Below, one piece after another: positions 53,582 through 62,379 of a stretch of 64,000 bases of DNA; positions within the stretch are counted from its first letter, which is position 1, and each line of letters starts with the position of its first letter. Made by a program: the position numbers and the translations under genes. The stretch spans positions 62,001-126,000 of the forward strand of contig NZ_LQBP01000009.1 in the NCBI RefSeq assembly GCF_001507545.1, written 5' to 3'. The stretch comes from Ruegeria profundi (GTDB lineage: Bacteria; Pseudomonadota; Alphaproteobacteria; Rhodobacterales; Rhodobacteraceae). The notes under the pieces are model-generated. The model had not been told where the DNA came from and made no database searches. It saw nothing but the letters and a program-made list of their open reading frames with translations.

Positions 53582-53610
53582 CATGAACAGTAAATCCACT
53601 CATGAATAGT
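53582..53610. promoter_or_regulatory. Direct repeats between the dehalogenase and LysR genes
   Basis: CATGAACAGT (53582-53591) and CATGAATAGT (53601-53610) are direct repeats 19 bases apart (about two helical turns), and ACT-CATGAAT-AGT makes the second also a dyad. In a 76-base divergent spacer this fits a LysR-type binding site. Confidence 0.45.
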
Positions 53611-53620
53611 CATAGACGGT

Positions 53621-54523
53621 ATGAGCAAAATTGATTTCACTGACCTGGACGGCAAGGTCCTGCGCACATTCCTGATCATTCTTCAGGAAAGCTCTGTTTC
53701 AAAAGCCGCCGATCGGCTTGGCGTGACGCAATCGGCGATCAGCCACACGCTGGCCAAGTTGCGGCGGGTGCTGGGTGATCCCCTGTTTGTACGTTCGGGT
53801 CACGGGTTGATGCCAACCGAGCGCGCCTTGTCGCTGAAAGAGCCGGTACAGATTGTGTTGGACGGGATGCGGGGCCTGACCGATGACCGCCCGTTCGACC
53901 CGCTGGCAGAAGAAATTAACATCCAGATCGCAGCCAACGACATGCCGCGCGAGCTAATTTTTCCATCGCTGTTGCAAACGACTCGGCGCGAAGGCGTGCG
54001 CCTGCGGTTGAGTTTTATTCCGTCGGGTGTTCCCCATGCGGACCTGCTGCGCAATGACCGGTGCCAGTTGATGTTGACCCCGCTGCCGCCAGACGGGCCG
54101 GATATCTTTCAGAAACGCGTTCTGATCAGTCCACTCATGATCTATTACGACGCCGATCAGCGCAGCCCGCCTGACAGTTGGCGCGCCTATTGTCAGGCAG
54201 ATCATGTCGAGGTGCGCTTTGCCGACGGGCGCAGTTCCCGCGCAGTAATGCGCGGTGTGGATCAAAGCCAGATCAGGCCACCTACCGTCATTCTTCCACA
54301 TTTCAACGCCATCCCGTCATTTGTGAAAGGCAGCGACCTGATCTCAACCGACACGGCGCTTATGAAACGCGGGCCGCTGGCGGCGCTGGAGTGTGCCCCA
54401 CTGCCGTTCGAATGTGAGCCCGTTGCGATCTACATGGTGTGGCATCAGCGCTCAGCCAATGATCCGGCCCATCGCTGGTTGCGCAATCGGATCGAGGCTA
54501 TCGCGGGCACGCTTCAAGAGTGA
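53621..54523 (+). CDS. LysR-type regulator divergent from the dehalogenase
   Basis: A 300-residue LysR protein. The helix-turn-helix is VLRTFLIILQESSVSKAADR and GVTQSAISHTLAKLRRVLGD, PLFVRSGHGLMPTERAL follows; the rest is the inducer domain. This NodD/PcpR-like subgroup often governs aromatic degradation. Position and the shared 76-base spacer make it the probable activator of the dehalogenase gene. Confidence 0.88.
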   Translation: MSKIDFTDLDGKVLRTFLIILQESSVSKAADRLGVTQSAISHTLAKLRRVLGDPLFVRSGHGLMPTERALSLKEPVQIVLDGMRGLTDDRPFDPLAEEINIQIAANDMPRELIFPSLLQTTRREGVRLRLSFIPSGVPHADLLRNDRCQLMLTPLPPDGPDIFQKRVLISPLMIYYDADQRSPPDSWRAYCQADHVEVRFADGRSSRAVMRGVDQSQIRPPTVILPHFNAIPSFVKGSDLISTDTALMKRGPLAALECAPLPFECEPVAIYMVWHQRSANDPAHRWLRNRIEAIAGTLQE

Positions 54524-54535
54524 GCGCGCGGCTAG

Positions 54536-55807
54536 TCAGAAGCGCGTTTTGACAAAATGCATCAATGTGGCACCCGCCTCGAAATAGGCACGGCGCAGGC
54601 CGGTCCAGTTTTCGCGATATTCTGATGCCACAGGCACGGGCAGCTTGGACAGGTCGTTTTGCAACAGGCTCTCGGCCATCAATCGGCCAAACGCGGTGCC
54701 GGGCGCAATTCCGCGACCGGAATAGCCGTGCACAGACAAAGCACTGGGACCGATTTGCGTGATCTTGGGGATGTGGTCCAAGGTCATGGCAATCCTCCCG
54801 TGCCAGCCCTCAGTCAGCGGCTGCGCTGCAAGCTGCGGATAGAGCACGGCAAGTTTGCGCCTGATCCATGCCGTATGCACGGAACGGCCTGCATGCCCCA
54901 GATCACCCATGGCTCCGATCACCAAGCGTCCTTCGGCATCCAGACGGAAAGAGGTCATGATCAGCCCGGTGTCCCAACACCCCTCACCCCCCGGCAAGAT
55001 ACCCGCGCGCAATTCTTCCGGCAGAGGAGAGGTTGCAAATTGGAAATAGTAAATTGGCACGTAGTCCGGGGATGAGGTCGTAAGACCCTGATGATACGCG
55101 TTGGTAGCCTGGATCACGGATTTGGCGCGGACTTTACCCTGCTGCGTTTTTAGCGTCCAAATCCCTCGGTCGAATTGCATGGTTTCAACCTGGCAGTGCG
55201 AAATAATTTGCGCCCCTGCCCCAGCAGCGGCACGGGCCAGACCACGGACGTAGCCAAGCGGTTGGATCGTACCGGCGCGTGGATCGAACAACGCTCCGTA
55301 GAATGCCGCGCTACCGGTACGTTGCGCCGCTTGTGGCGTCGACAGCAGTTCAACCGGTGCGCCGGTCGCACTGAGTTGTCCCTGGCGCTTCTGCAAGTCA
55401 CGCAGCCCTGAAGCAGAATGTGCAAGGTTCAGTGTCCCGTTGCGCACGGGCGCGCAGTCGATGCCGTTTTGTTCGATCAGGTCAAAAACCTCTGCCGGAG
55501 CCGCTGCCAAAAGGGCGATCAGGCGATCCCCGGCTTCATCACCCAGACGCGCTCGAATATCAGCAGGCGGCAACCAAAGCCCGGCATTCACCAATCCAAC
55601 GTTTCGACCTGACCCGCCATGGCCGATATCCTGCGCCTCAAGCAAGCACACTGAAGCCCCGGAGCGCGCCGCCGTCAATGCCGCGGAACACCCAGTGTAG
55701 CCGCCGCCGATCACGGCCAGATCAACCGTCAGATCATCGGTCAGGGGGTGGCTTTCCACATGCTCTCGGCAGGTTTTCAACCACAGGGATTGGTCGTGGT
55801 CAGGCAC
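54536..55807 (-). CDS. FAD-dependent oxidoreductase of the D-amino-acid oxidase family
   Basis: A 423-residue DAO-fold flavoprotein with the FAD motif VDLAVIGGGYTGCSAALTAA at residues about 28-47, GHGGSGRNVGLVNAGLWLPP next, and the closing VHGYSGRGIAPGTAFGRLMA. Similar to gamma-glutamylputrescine or amine oxidases (PuuB-like) as well as amino-acid dehydrogenases. It is the third gene of the unit E1 - malonyltransferase-like - this oxidase; the GTG start has AAGGAG before it. Substrate unknown. Confidence 0.8.
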   Translation of the reverse strand: MPDHDQSLWLKTCREHVESHPLTDDLTVDLAVIGGGYTGCSAALTAARSGASVCLLEAQDIGHGGSGRNVGLVNAGLWLPPADIRARLGDEAGDRLIALLAAAPAEVFDLIEQNGIDCAPVRNGTLNLAHSASGLRDLQKRQGQLSATGAPVELLSTPQAAQRTGSAAFYGALFDPRAGTIQPLGYVRGLARAAAGAGAQIISHCQVETMQFDRGIWTLKTQQGKVRAKSVIQATNAYHQGLTTSSPDYVPIYYFQFATSPLPEELRAGILPGGEGCWDTGLIMTSFRLDAEGRLVIGAMGDLGHAGRSVHTAWIRRKLAVLYPQLAAQPLTEGWHGRIAMTLDHIPKITQIGPSALSVHGYSGRGIAPGTAFGRLMAESLLQNDLSKLPVPVASEYRENWTGLRRAYFEAGATLMHFVKTRF

Positions 55808-55846
55808 GCTGAACTCCTTGAATTGGCACGGATCATCAGGGCTGGA

Positions 55847-56881
55847 TCAGCCGGTGACAAGTGCCCTTTGATCCGCGCGACCCATTGATATCAGGAAGGG
55901 CTCTGCCTCTTGCAGCGCCTGAAAAGCCGGTTTGTCGGACATCCCGCGCCAATCACCCAGAACCAGAGACTGCGCCACCGCCCCGCCCAAAGTCGCGCCG
56001 GGGCCGGTGACGATGAACAGGTCTGGTGCAAACTCGCGCGCGGCCGTCTGAACGGCGCGCGTAAAGTCATATGCTTCAGTCACTTGATGGCCAAGCGTAT
56101 AATCCCAAAGCGCCCGCTTATCCGTCGCGCCCGGCCACCAGATTTTGCCGCGCCCGTCGATCAGCGGAAGGTCAGGCTGACCAAACATATCGGGGCTCAG
56201 CCGCGATCGGCCTTTTTCTGCAACCGGTGTCTGCAATGAGGTGTGGAATGCCGCGTGGTTGGCAAGCCGCATCGGAAAGCGATCCTGCACCGTGGGGTGC
56301 GCGGCCTCAAAGGCCTTCAGCCCCGCCTCATTCCCGGCAAGCACCAGCATCCCGCCCAAATCAATGGATAAGGCCAGATCACACCCGTCGGTTGCGTCTA
56401 TATCCGCCACATGTGCCAGAAGTTCGGCCTTTCGGGTGGCATCCGCCTGCCAGGTGTCGCCAACGAACGGATAAACCAATTGCCCGCCGATCAACTGCTC
56501 TTGCATCAGCGTTCCCATTGTATTCACAACACGAAACCCGTCTTGCGGCGACAACGCGCCACCCGCCGCCAGAGCAATGTACCAGCCCATCGAATTGCCC
56601 GTGACAGCGACCACCTCGATATCATCGCCCAGCGCCTGCGCATCCGCCAGCGATGCCGCATAGATCAGGGGTGAGGCCACATCCCCGCGAGAATACTTGC
56701 TCACCGTATAACGATCCGCACCATCAAGCGCAGTCACGGTTTCTTGCCCTGCCTCGGCGCGAATGGCGTCGAAGCTGTGAAACAGGTCCATCCGCTGCGC
56801 GTGATGGCGGTGCAGATAGCCAAGTTCGGGCTTGTTGTAAGTGCCCCGACCGGGACAGATGACAACGGCGGTTCGGGTCAT
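55847..56881 (-). CDS. ACP-malonyltransferase-like acyltransferase
   Basis: A 344-residue protein that resembles FabD-type acyl transferases. It starts AVVICPGRGTYNKPELGYL, and the nucleophile lies in VVAVTGNSMGWYIALAAG (G-N-S-M-G for the usual G-H-S-x-G), with the His partner in NHAAFHTSLQTPV. The substituted nucleophile box sets it apart from housekeeping FabD. It overlaps the E1 gene by four bases. No ACP or ketosynthase gene is close, so its acceptor is open. Confidence 0.7.
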   Translation of the reverse strand: MTRTAVVICPGRGTYNKPELGYLHRHHAQRMDLFHSFDAIRAEAGQETVTALDGADRYTVSKYSRGDVASPLIYAASLADAQALGDDIEVVAVTGNSMGWYIALAAGGALSPQDGFRVVNTMGTLMQEQLIGGQLVYPFVGDTWQADATRKAELLAHVADIDATDGCDLALSIDLGGMLVLAGNEAGLKAFEAAHPTVQDRFPMRLANHAAFHTSLQTPVAEKGRSRLSPDMFGQPDLPLIDGRGKIWWPGATDKRALWDYTLGHQVTEAYDFTRAVQTAAREFAPDLFIVTGPGATLGGAVAQSLVLGDWRGMSDKPAFQALQEAEPFLISMGRADQRALVTG

Positions 56882-59070
56882 ACGCGGCCTCCGGTTAGCT
56901 TAAGCGCGGCAGCAACGATGCCGTCCTTGGAGGGTAACGGGGCGGCATAGGCCGGGCCGGTTGCGATAAAACTATCCTCGGCCACGACACGCGCGATTGG
57001 GGTGGATGGGTTTTCTTCCGTAAAGAAGGTCATCAGCGCCTCGGACTGACTGCCGGTTCGACGGCATTCATCGACGATCAGGACATGCGCGCAGGGCTTT
57101 ATGGCCGCGCGCAGAGCATCAACCGGTAACGGCGCAAGCCAGCGCAGGTCGATAATGCGGGCTTTTATACCGGCCGCTTCCAGTTCAGGCAGCGCCTGCT
57201 TGGACAAGTAATGCCCATTGCCATAGGTCACGATGGCCAGATCGTTTCCGTCTGCGTGCACGCCTACCTCTCCCAACTCTATACGTCGATCCGCCGAGGG
57301 GTAGGTCGTCATCCATCCACCATCCTGCGCCTCATGCAGGTCGCGCATCGGATAAAGGGCGATGGGCTCCAGAAACACCACAACCCGCTGCTCCTCACGT
57401 GCCAGCCGCACGCATTCACGCAGCATCCGGGCGGCGTCCGCACCGGTCGATGGGCAGGCGATGACCACACCGGGAATGTCGCGCAGCACGGCCAGAGAGT
57501 TGTCGTTGTGGAAATGCCCACCGAACCCCTTCTGATAGCCCAGCCCGGCAATCCGCAGCACCATCGGGTTGGTGAACTGCCCGTTCGAAAAAAACGGCAA
57601 GGTCGCGGCCTCGCCCCGGATCTGATCTTCGGCATTGTGCAGATAGGCAAGGAATTGGATTTCGGGGATCGGGATGAACCCGTTGTGACCCATACCAATC
57701 GCCAGACCCAGAATGGACTGCTCATCCAGCAGTGTGTCGATCACCCGGTCCGGGCCAAACCGCTGTTGCAGTTTCTGGGTTACGCCGTAAACGCCGCCCT
57801 TGCGACCAACGTCTTCGCCCATGCAGACAATCTCTGGGTGTTCCAGCATCAGATCGGTCAGAGCCCAGTTGATGAGGCGGCTCATGGGTTGTGGGTCGTC
57901 CATCGCGCGCATGTCTCCGCCAAATGCCTTTGCGCGCGCCTCAGGACTTGGGCCGTTGGTCGGTTTACAGACGCGTTTTGGTGGGATCAGGCTGGCCATC
58001 ACCTCGGCGGCATTGGCCAGATGCGGGCGTTTTGCTGCCTGCGCCGCAACACGATCGGTGCGCGCACAGGTGTCCTCGTAAATTTTCAGCGCCTGCTCGG
58101 GCGACAGCGCGCCTGCTTGATCCAGAAGGCGGACCGAGTGCAGCAGAGGATCATTGTTCTCATCGGCCTCGACCTCCGCCTTGGAAAGATAGGTGGTCGG
58201 AACATCCGCGCCAGCATGGCCGTAAAGCCGTACGGTTTTCAGGTGCAGGAACGCGGGCTTTCGGCGCGTCCGCACATATTCGGACGCCTCACGCGCAACG
58301 GCATAGGTTTCATAGATGTCCAGCCCGTTGGCCTGAAAGTACTTTATCCCCGGTCGATGCTCCATCGATGCCTGTATCCAGCCTTTCGGGGTTTTGACCG
58401 AGATACCGATCCCGTTATCTTCACACACGAACAGCAGGGGCAACGGTGTCGACTGCACACTGGTCCAACCGGCGGTGTTGATCGCCCCTTGGGCCGTCGA
58501 ATGGTTGGCTGATGCGTCCCCAAAAGAACAGATCGCAATCCCATCCTCTGGCAACTCCCGATGCTCGGGGTCATGCCTCCGGGCCGCACCCAGACTATAG
58601 GCCGCGCCAACCGCCTTGGGCAGATGACTGGCGATTGTTGAGGTCTGCGGTGGGATCATCAACGCTTTGGACCCCAGCACCTTGTGCCGTCCGCCCGAGG
58701 TCGGGTCTTCTTTCGAGCATGCGAAACTCAGCAGCATGTCCCAGGCAATCTGCTGGCCGGGCACCTGTTCGGCCCGGGCGATCTGGAACGCAGCGTCCCG
58801 GTAGTGAAGAAATGCTATGTCCGTGGGGCGCAGCGCATGCGCGACCGCGGCCATCCCCTCATGCCCGGATGAGCCGATCGTGTAAAACCCCTGCCCCGCT
58901 TTTTGCATTGCGCGGCTGGTGCGATCCAATGCCCGGCTGAGGACCTGAGATCGATAAAGTGATACTGCATCCGGGTTGGTCAGACCCGGCCTTGGGGCAA
59001 CTCCGTCCGGGAAATCGCGTTTTGCGACACGGGTCAGGAAGTTTTCGTGAACGATCTGAGCGCGATCCAT
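56878..59070 (-). CDS. Fused alpha-beta 2-oxoacid dehydrogenase E1 / transketolase-like TPP enzyme
   Basis: A 730-residue thiamine-diphosphate enzyme in which the E1 alpha part (residues about 1-330; FYTIGSSGHEGMAAVAHALR, TPP motif GDASANHSTAQGAINTAGW with LFVCEDN) is joined to an E1 beta part (from about 390; CMGEDVGRKGGVYGVTQKL, LDEQSILGLAIGMGHNGF, YGNGHYLSKQALPELE). E1 enzymes decarboxylate 2-oxo acids such as pyruvate or branched-chain acids and normally need a lipoyl E2 and E3, both absent here. The GDA instead of GDG in the TPP motif is a mild deviation. It starts the three-gene operon; a LysR gene is divergent. Confidence 0.82.
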   Translation of the reverse strand: MDRAQIVHENFLTRVAKRDFPDGVAPRPGLTNPDAVSLYRSQVLSRALDRTSRAMQKAGQGFYTIGSSGHEGMAAVAHALRPTDIAFLHYRDAAFQIARAEQVPGQQIAWDMLLSFACSKEDPTSGGRHKVLGSKALMIPPQTSTIASHLPKAVGAAYSLGAARRHDPEHRELPEDGIAICSFGDASANHSTAQGAINTAGWTSVQSTPLPLLFVCEDNGIGISVKTPKGWIQASMEHRPGIKYFQANGLDIYETYAVAREASEYVRTRRKPAFLHLKTVRLYGHAGADVPTTYLSKAEVEADENNDPLLHSVRLLDQAGALSPEQALKIYEDTCARTDRVAAQAAKRPHLANAAEVMASLIPPKRVCKPTNGPSPEARAKAFGGDMRAMDDPQPMSRLINWALTDLMLEHPEIVCMGEDVGRKGGVYGVTQKLQQRFGPDRVIDTLLDEQSILGLAIGMGHNGFIPIPEIQFLAYLHNAEDQIRGEAATLPFFSNGQFTNPMVLRIAGLGYQKGFGGHFHNDNSLAVLRDIPGVVIACPSTGADAARMLRECVRLAREEQRVVVFLEPIALYPMRDLHEAQDGGWMTTYPSADRRIELGEVGVHADGNDLAIVTYGNGHYLSKQALPELEAAGIKARIIDLRWLAPLPVDALRAAIKPCAHVLIVDECRRTGSQSEALMTFFTEENPSTPIARVVAEDSFIATGPAYAAPLPSKDGIVAAALKLTGGRV

Positions 59071-59231
59071 GGCCTGTCCCCCGGTCTACTACGGCATGAG
59101 TACGGCAATTCTATCTTGGATACCGCCTGCATTCTCAACCGGCCAGCCAAAAGAAAAACCTGTGTTTGTATCGGGCTGGCACCCGGCAATTGCCAGTGAT
59201 ATTCCATTCGAAAGGTATGAGGATTCATCAT

Positions 59232-60131
59232 ATGATTGCCCCCCGTCGGTTTCTGCCTTCGATCCCTTCTTTGCTCGCCCTCGAGGCGGTCGACCGCCTT
59301 GGCAGCGCCTCAGCCGCCGCCGAAGAGCTATCGCTGACACAAAGCGCGATCAGCCGGCAACTCAAGTCGATGGAGGAACAGTTGGGTGTGGATCTGATCC
59401 AGCGCAGCCAGATGCGTCTGCATCTGACCCCGGCAGCGAAAGAATATGTACAAGTCGCCCGGACTGCTCTGAACCAGCTGGCGCAGGCGTCACTGAAACT
59501 CAAGGCCAACCCGACCGGCGGGTCCTTGAATCTGTCGATCCTGCCCGCATTTGGCATGCACTGGCTGGCCCCGCGTCTTCAGGATTTCGCCCGCCGCCAC
59601 CCCGAAGTCACCGTGAACCTGAATACAAGGCTTCGGCCTTTCGATTTCGAATCTGAGCGTTTCGACGCAGCAATTCACTTTGGTCAACGGGACTGGGCCG
59701 GGGTAAACTACCTTCCGATAATGCGCGAAGATGTGCTGCCGGTTTGCTCACCCGAACTGTTGCCCGATGACGCGGATGACATCGACTGGCTGACCACCGC
59801 CCCTCTGCTGCACCTTGAGACACGCCCGGACGCCTGGGAAAGATGGTTTGCCGCGCAGGGGCGCATGGTGAGCGGAATACATGGCATGTTGTTCGATCAA
59901 TTCTCGACCATGGGGCAAGCCACCATCCACGGGCTGGGCGTAGCGCTGCTGCCCAGCTACCTGATCGAGGCCGATCTTGCAGCAGGACGGCTCGTTCCCG
60001 CATGGCATGGTCCGGGCGTCAGTCTTGGGAATTTCTATCTTGTCTGGCCACAATCCCGCGCCGAATCCGAACCTCTCCGCTCGTTCCGCACCTGGCTGCA
60101 AGGTCAGATTGATAAGGCCGTGGTCTCGTAA
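59232..60131 (+). CDS. LysR-type regulator (GcvA-like) divergent from the E1 operon
   Basis: A 299-residue GcvA-like LysR regulator. It begins RRFLPSIPSLLALEAVDRLG, has the helix-turn-helix SASAAAEELSLTQSAISRQL, and the domain GWHAPRL-type region appears as MHWLAPRLQDFARRHPEV. ATG 59232 is preceded by GAGGA at the right distance; in-frame ATGs at 59166 and 59217 are less likely. It probably controls the divergent E1 operon across 161 bases. Confidence 0.85.
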   Translation: MIAPRRFLPSIPSLLALEAVDRLGSASAAAEELSLTQSAISRQLKSMEEQLGVDLIQRSQMRLHLTPAAKEYVQVARTALNQLAQASLKLKANPTGGSLNLSILPAFGMHWLAPRLQDFARRHPEVTVNLNTRLRPFDFESERFDAAIHFGQRDWAGVNYLPIMREDVLPVCSPELLPDDADDIDWLTTAPLLHLETRPDAWERWFAAQGRMVSGIHGMLFDQFSTMGQATIHGLGVALLPSYLIEADLAAGRLVPAWHGPGVSLGNFYLVWPQSRAESEPLRSFRTWLQGQIDKAVVS

Positions 60132-60291
60132 ATCAAAGATCGCCTAAAACACTGCGCGGCCTTCGGCCTTGCGTCCTGCGGACAGCAGGTGGGCCAGACA
60201 GGCGCGTGCTTTGCCCGCGTCTGCCCGGCCCAACGGGAGGAGATGTTTCGCAAGAAACAGTGACGACGGGCGGGAGCACCACCCGGCTCAA

Positions 60292-61449
60292 TCAAGTATC
60301 CAAGGACCGGGCGATAAGCTCTTTCATGATTTCGTTCGTACCGCCGTAGATCATCTGAACGCGCGCATCCGCATAAAGGCGAGCAATCGGGTATTCCATC
60401 ATGTAGCCATAGCCACCAAAGAGCTGAAGGCACTCATGCATGATCTCATTCTGCACCTCCGACCCCCAGTATTTCACCATCGACGCCGTCGCTGCATCAA
60501 GCACTCCGGCCTCAAGCCGCGCGATGCAATCATTGACAAAGCTGCGCAGGACCTCTGCCTTGGTTTTGCATTCTGCCAGTTTGAACCGGGTGTTCTGGAA
60601 ATCCATCACCCGCTGCCCGAAGGCCTTGCGCTCTTGCGTGTATTTCACCGTCTCGGCAATTGCAAAATCAATCGCACCCAGCGCGCCGATGCCGATAGTC
60701 AGACGTTCCCAGGGCAATTGGCTCATCATCTGATAAAAGCCCTGACCCTCCTCCGCGCCCAGCAGATGGGTCATCGGAACCTTCACGTCCTCAAAGAAAA
60801 GCTCGGCGGTGTCATTGGCTTTCATGCCAAGTTTCTTCAGGTTACGCCCCCTGCGGAAACCCTCGGCACCTTCGGTTTCGACGGCGATCAGCGAAACACC
60901 CTTGGAACCCAGCGTCTTGTCGGTCTTACACGCCACAAGGATCAAATCCGCAGATTGTCCATTGGTAATGAAAATCTTGGACCCGTTTAAACGGTAGGAG
61001 TTGCCATCCTTGTCAGCAGTCGTACGAATGGCCTGTACATCCGAGCCGGTTCCGGGCTCAGTCATGGCCAGTGCGCCGACCATCTCACCTGATGCGAGTT
61101 TCGACAGCCATTTCGCCTTTTGATCCTCGCTGCCGTAGGCATTGATGTAATGGACGACAATAGACTGGATCGCGTATCCCCAGCCAGAGTCGCCGTGCGA
61201 AGACTGCGCGTACATCGTGACAGCATCAAAACCGATTCCGCCCCCTACACCGCCATAGGCTTCGGGAATCGCACCGGCCATCAGGCCCATATCACCGGCC
61301 TTGCGCCACATGTCGCGGTCCACCGCTCCGTTTTCGATCCAGCGGTCGATATTGGGAACCAGTTCATCTTCCATGAAGCGGTCTGCCATTTCGGTGAACA
61401 TTCGGTGTTCGTCGGTCACCCAACTTGCGGTCGCGGTAAACAGCGTCAT
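60292..61449 (-). CDS. Acyl-CoA dehydrogenase
   Basis: A 385-residue flavoprotein oxidising acyl-CoA to enoyl-CoA. Signature blocks are GAIPEAYGGVGGGIGFDAVT, GALAMTEPGTGSDVQAIRTT, NGSKIFITNGQSADLILVAC, ERLTIGIGALGAIDFAIAE and the C-terminal QLFGGYGYMMEYPIARLYAD with RVQMIYGGTNEI, where the catalytic Glu lies near the end. ATG 61449 has GGGGAG upstream, so the longer frame is dropped. The TetR gene upstream (same strand) probably regulates a fatty-acid-like function. Confidence 0.92.
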   Translation of the reverse strand: MTLFTATASWVTDEHRMFTEMADRFMEDELVPNIDRWIENGAVDRDMWRKAGDMGLMAGAIPEAYGGVGGGIGFDAVTMYAQSSHGDSGWGYAIQSIVVHYINAYGSEDQKAKWLSKLASGEMVGALAMTEPGTGSDVQAIRTTADKDGNSYRLNGSKIFITNGQSADLILVACKTDKTLGSKGVSLIAVETEGAEGFRRGRNLKKLGMKANDTAELFFEDVKVPMTHLLGAEEGQGFYQMMSQLPWERLTIGIGALGAIDFAIAETVKYTQERKAFGQRVMDFQNTRFKLAECKTKAEVLRSFVNDCIARLEAGVLDAATASMVKYWGSEVQNEIMHECLQLFGGYGYMMEYPIARLYADARVQMIYGGTNEIMKELIARSLDT

Positions 61450-61558
61450 ACGGCTTTCTCCCCAAAATCTTGTTGCGGTCAAATTAGCGTTGAAGGCGGC
61501 GCAATCCAATCCAACCAACGCCCGGAAACGCAACGTTCTTTCAGAGATATTAGCCGGT

Positions 61559-62122
61559 TCAGGCCAGGGCGGCGTTCAGCAAAACCTCTGCAGCGGCCTT
61601 GGCATGCTGCGCCGGTTCATAGGACTTCAGAAAAACCGCCGTCACAATTGCGCCTTCCTGCAACAGAAAAATCTGGCAGGCCAGGTCGTCCGGGTCGCGC
61701 GCCCCGGTCTTGCGCGCCAGGTCAGTCAAATAATTCAGAATAATTTTCTTATGCTCAGCCGATTGCTTGTGGATCGGATGAGCCACATCCTGAAACTCTG
61801 CTCCGGCCTTGATGAACATACATCCGCGATATTCTTTCTCGTGGAACCACTCGTTCAACGCGTCAAAACTGGCAAGCAATTGACCGGCAGGCGTGTCCGC
61901 AAGCTCGTTCATACGGCGGAAAAGGTTTTCGCAAAACTCTTCATCACGCAATTTCAGAACCGCGAGAATCAGGTCCTCTTTGGTTCGGAAGTGTTTGTAC
62001 ATCGAGGTTTTGGACACACCCGTTTCAACCACAAGTTTATCCATGCCAGTGGCGTGAAAGCCGTACCGATAAAAAACCTTCAAAGCCTTCCTAACCAGTT
62101 CATCGCGTTTGTTTGGGCGCAT
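61559..62122 (-). CDS. TetR family transcriptional regulator
   Basis: A 187-residue TetR regulator with HTH (ALKVFYRYGFHATGMDKLVV, GVSKTSMYKHFRTKEDLI) and a C-terminal all-helical ligand domain (EYRGCMFIKAGAEFQDVAHP). AGGAG precedes the ATG. Three similar palindromes lie upstream and ahead of a divergent small operon, which it probably represses along with itself. Ligand unknown. Confidence 0.9.
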   Translation of the reverse strand: MRPNKRDELVRKALKVFYRYGFHATGMDKLVVETGVSKTSMYKHFRTKEDLILAVLKLRDEEFCENLFRRMNELADTPAGQLLASFDALNEWFHEKEYRGCMFIKAGAEFQDVAHPIHKQSAEHKKIILNYLTDLARKTGARDPDDLACQIFLLQEGAIVTAVFLKSYEPAQHAKAAAEVLLNAALA

Positions 62123-62137
62123 TTACGGGCTCCTGAG

Positions 62138-62153
62138 TGTACAGATCAGTACA
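62138..62153. promoter_or_regulatory. TetR-type operator 1
   Basis: TGTAC-AGATCA-GTACA, a perfect 5-base inverted repeat separated by six bases, 15 bases upstream of the TetR start codon. Probably the autoregulatory site. Confidence 0.6.
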
Positions 62154-62223
62154 TAATACGCTAGGGCCGTTTAGACAACCTTCAAGGGAACACGGAAATA
62201 CATCCAAATAAGACTTGCAAAGG

Positions 62224-62239
62224 TTTACCGATCTGTACA
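62224..62239. promoter_or_regulatory. TetR-type operator 2
   Basis: TTTAC-CGATCT-GTACA, same layout as site 1 with one mismatch in the left arm. Confidence 0.55.
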
Positions 62240-62253
62240 TATTAATACCAGGA

Positions 62254-62269
62254 TGTACCGATCTGTTAA
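62254..62269. promoter_or_regulatory. TetR-type operator 3
   Basis: TGTAC-CGATCT-GTTAA, same layout, exactly 30 bases (about three turns) after site 2 and just before the ribosome site of the 27-residue peptide gene. Confidence 0.55.
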
Positions 62270-62284
62270 CCTTGGAGCGATCAG

Positions 62285-62368
62285 ATGAGACGACATGCCA
62301 GCCTTTTCTCCCCTCAATACGTCCCCTTTCTGCTGACCGTCGCCATGATTGCCGCCGCACTCACATAA
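62285..62368 (+). CDS. Candidate 27-residue membrane peptide
   Basis: A short frame starting ATG 62285 with GGAG seven bases before it. The product has a basic start (MRRHASLFS) and one hydrophobic helix (YVPFLLTVAMIAAAL). It is the first frame behind the three operators and is followed after 11 bases by the next gene. Its reality rests on the ribosome site, the position and the membrane-like composition. Confidence 0.45.
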   Translation: MRRHASLFSPQYVPFLLTVAMIAAALT

Positions 62369-62379
62369 AAGACCACAGG

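Noticed and set aside
57211..58512. A 433-codon plus-strand frame opposite the E1 gene
   Set aside because: Antisense to a well-supported TPP enzyme; no recognisable domain.
60132..60291. Possible gene or RNA between LysR and acyl-CoA dehydrogenase
   Set aside because: GC-rich, short dyads only (such as GGCCTTCGGCC), without ribosome site or protein-like frame.
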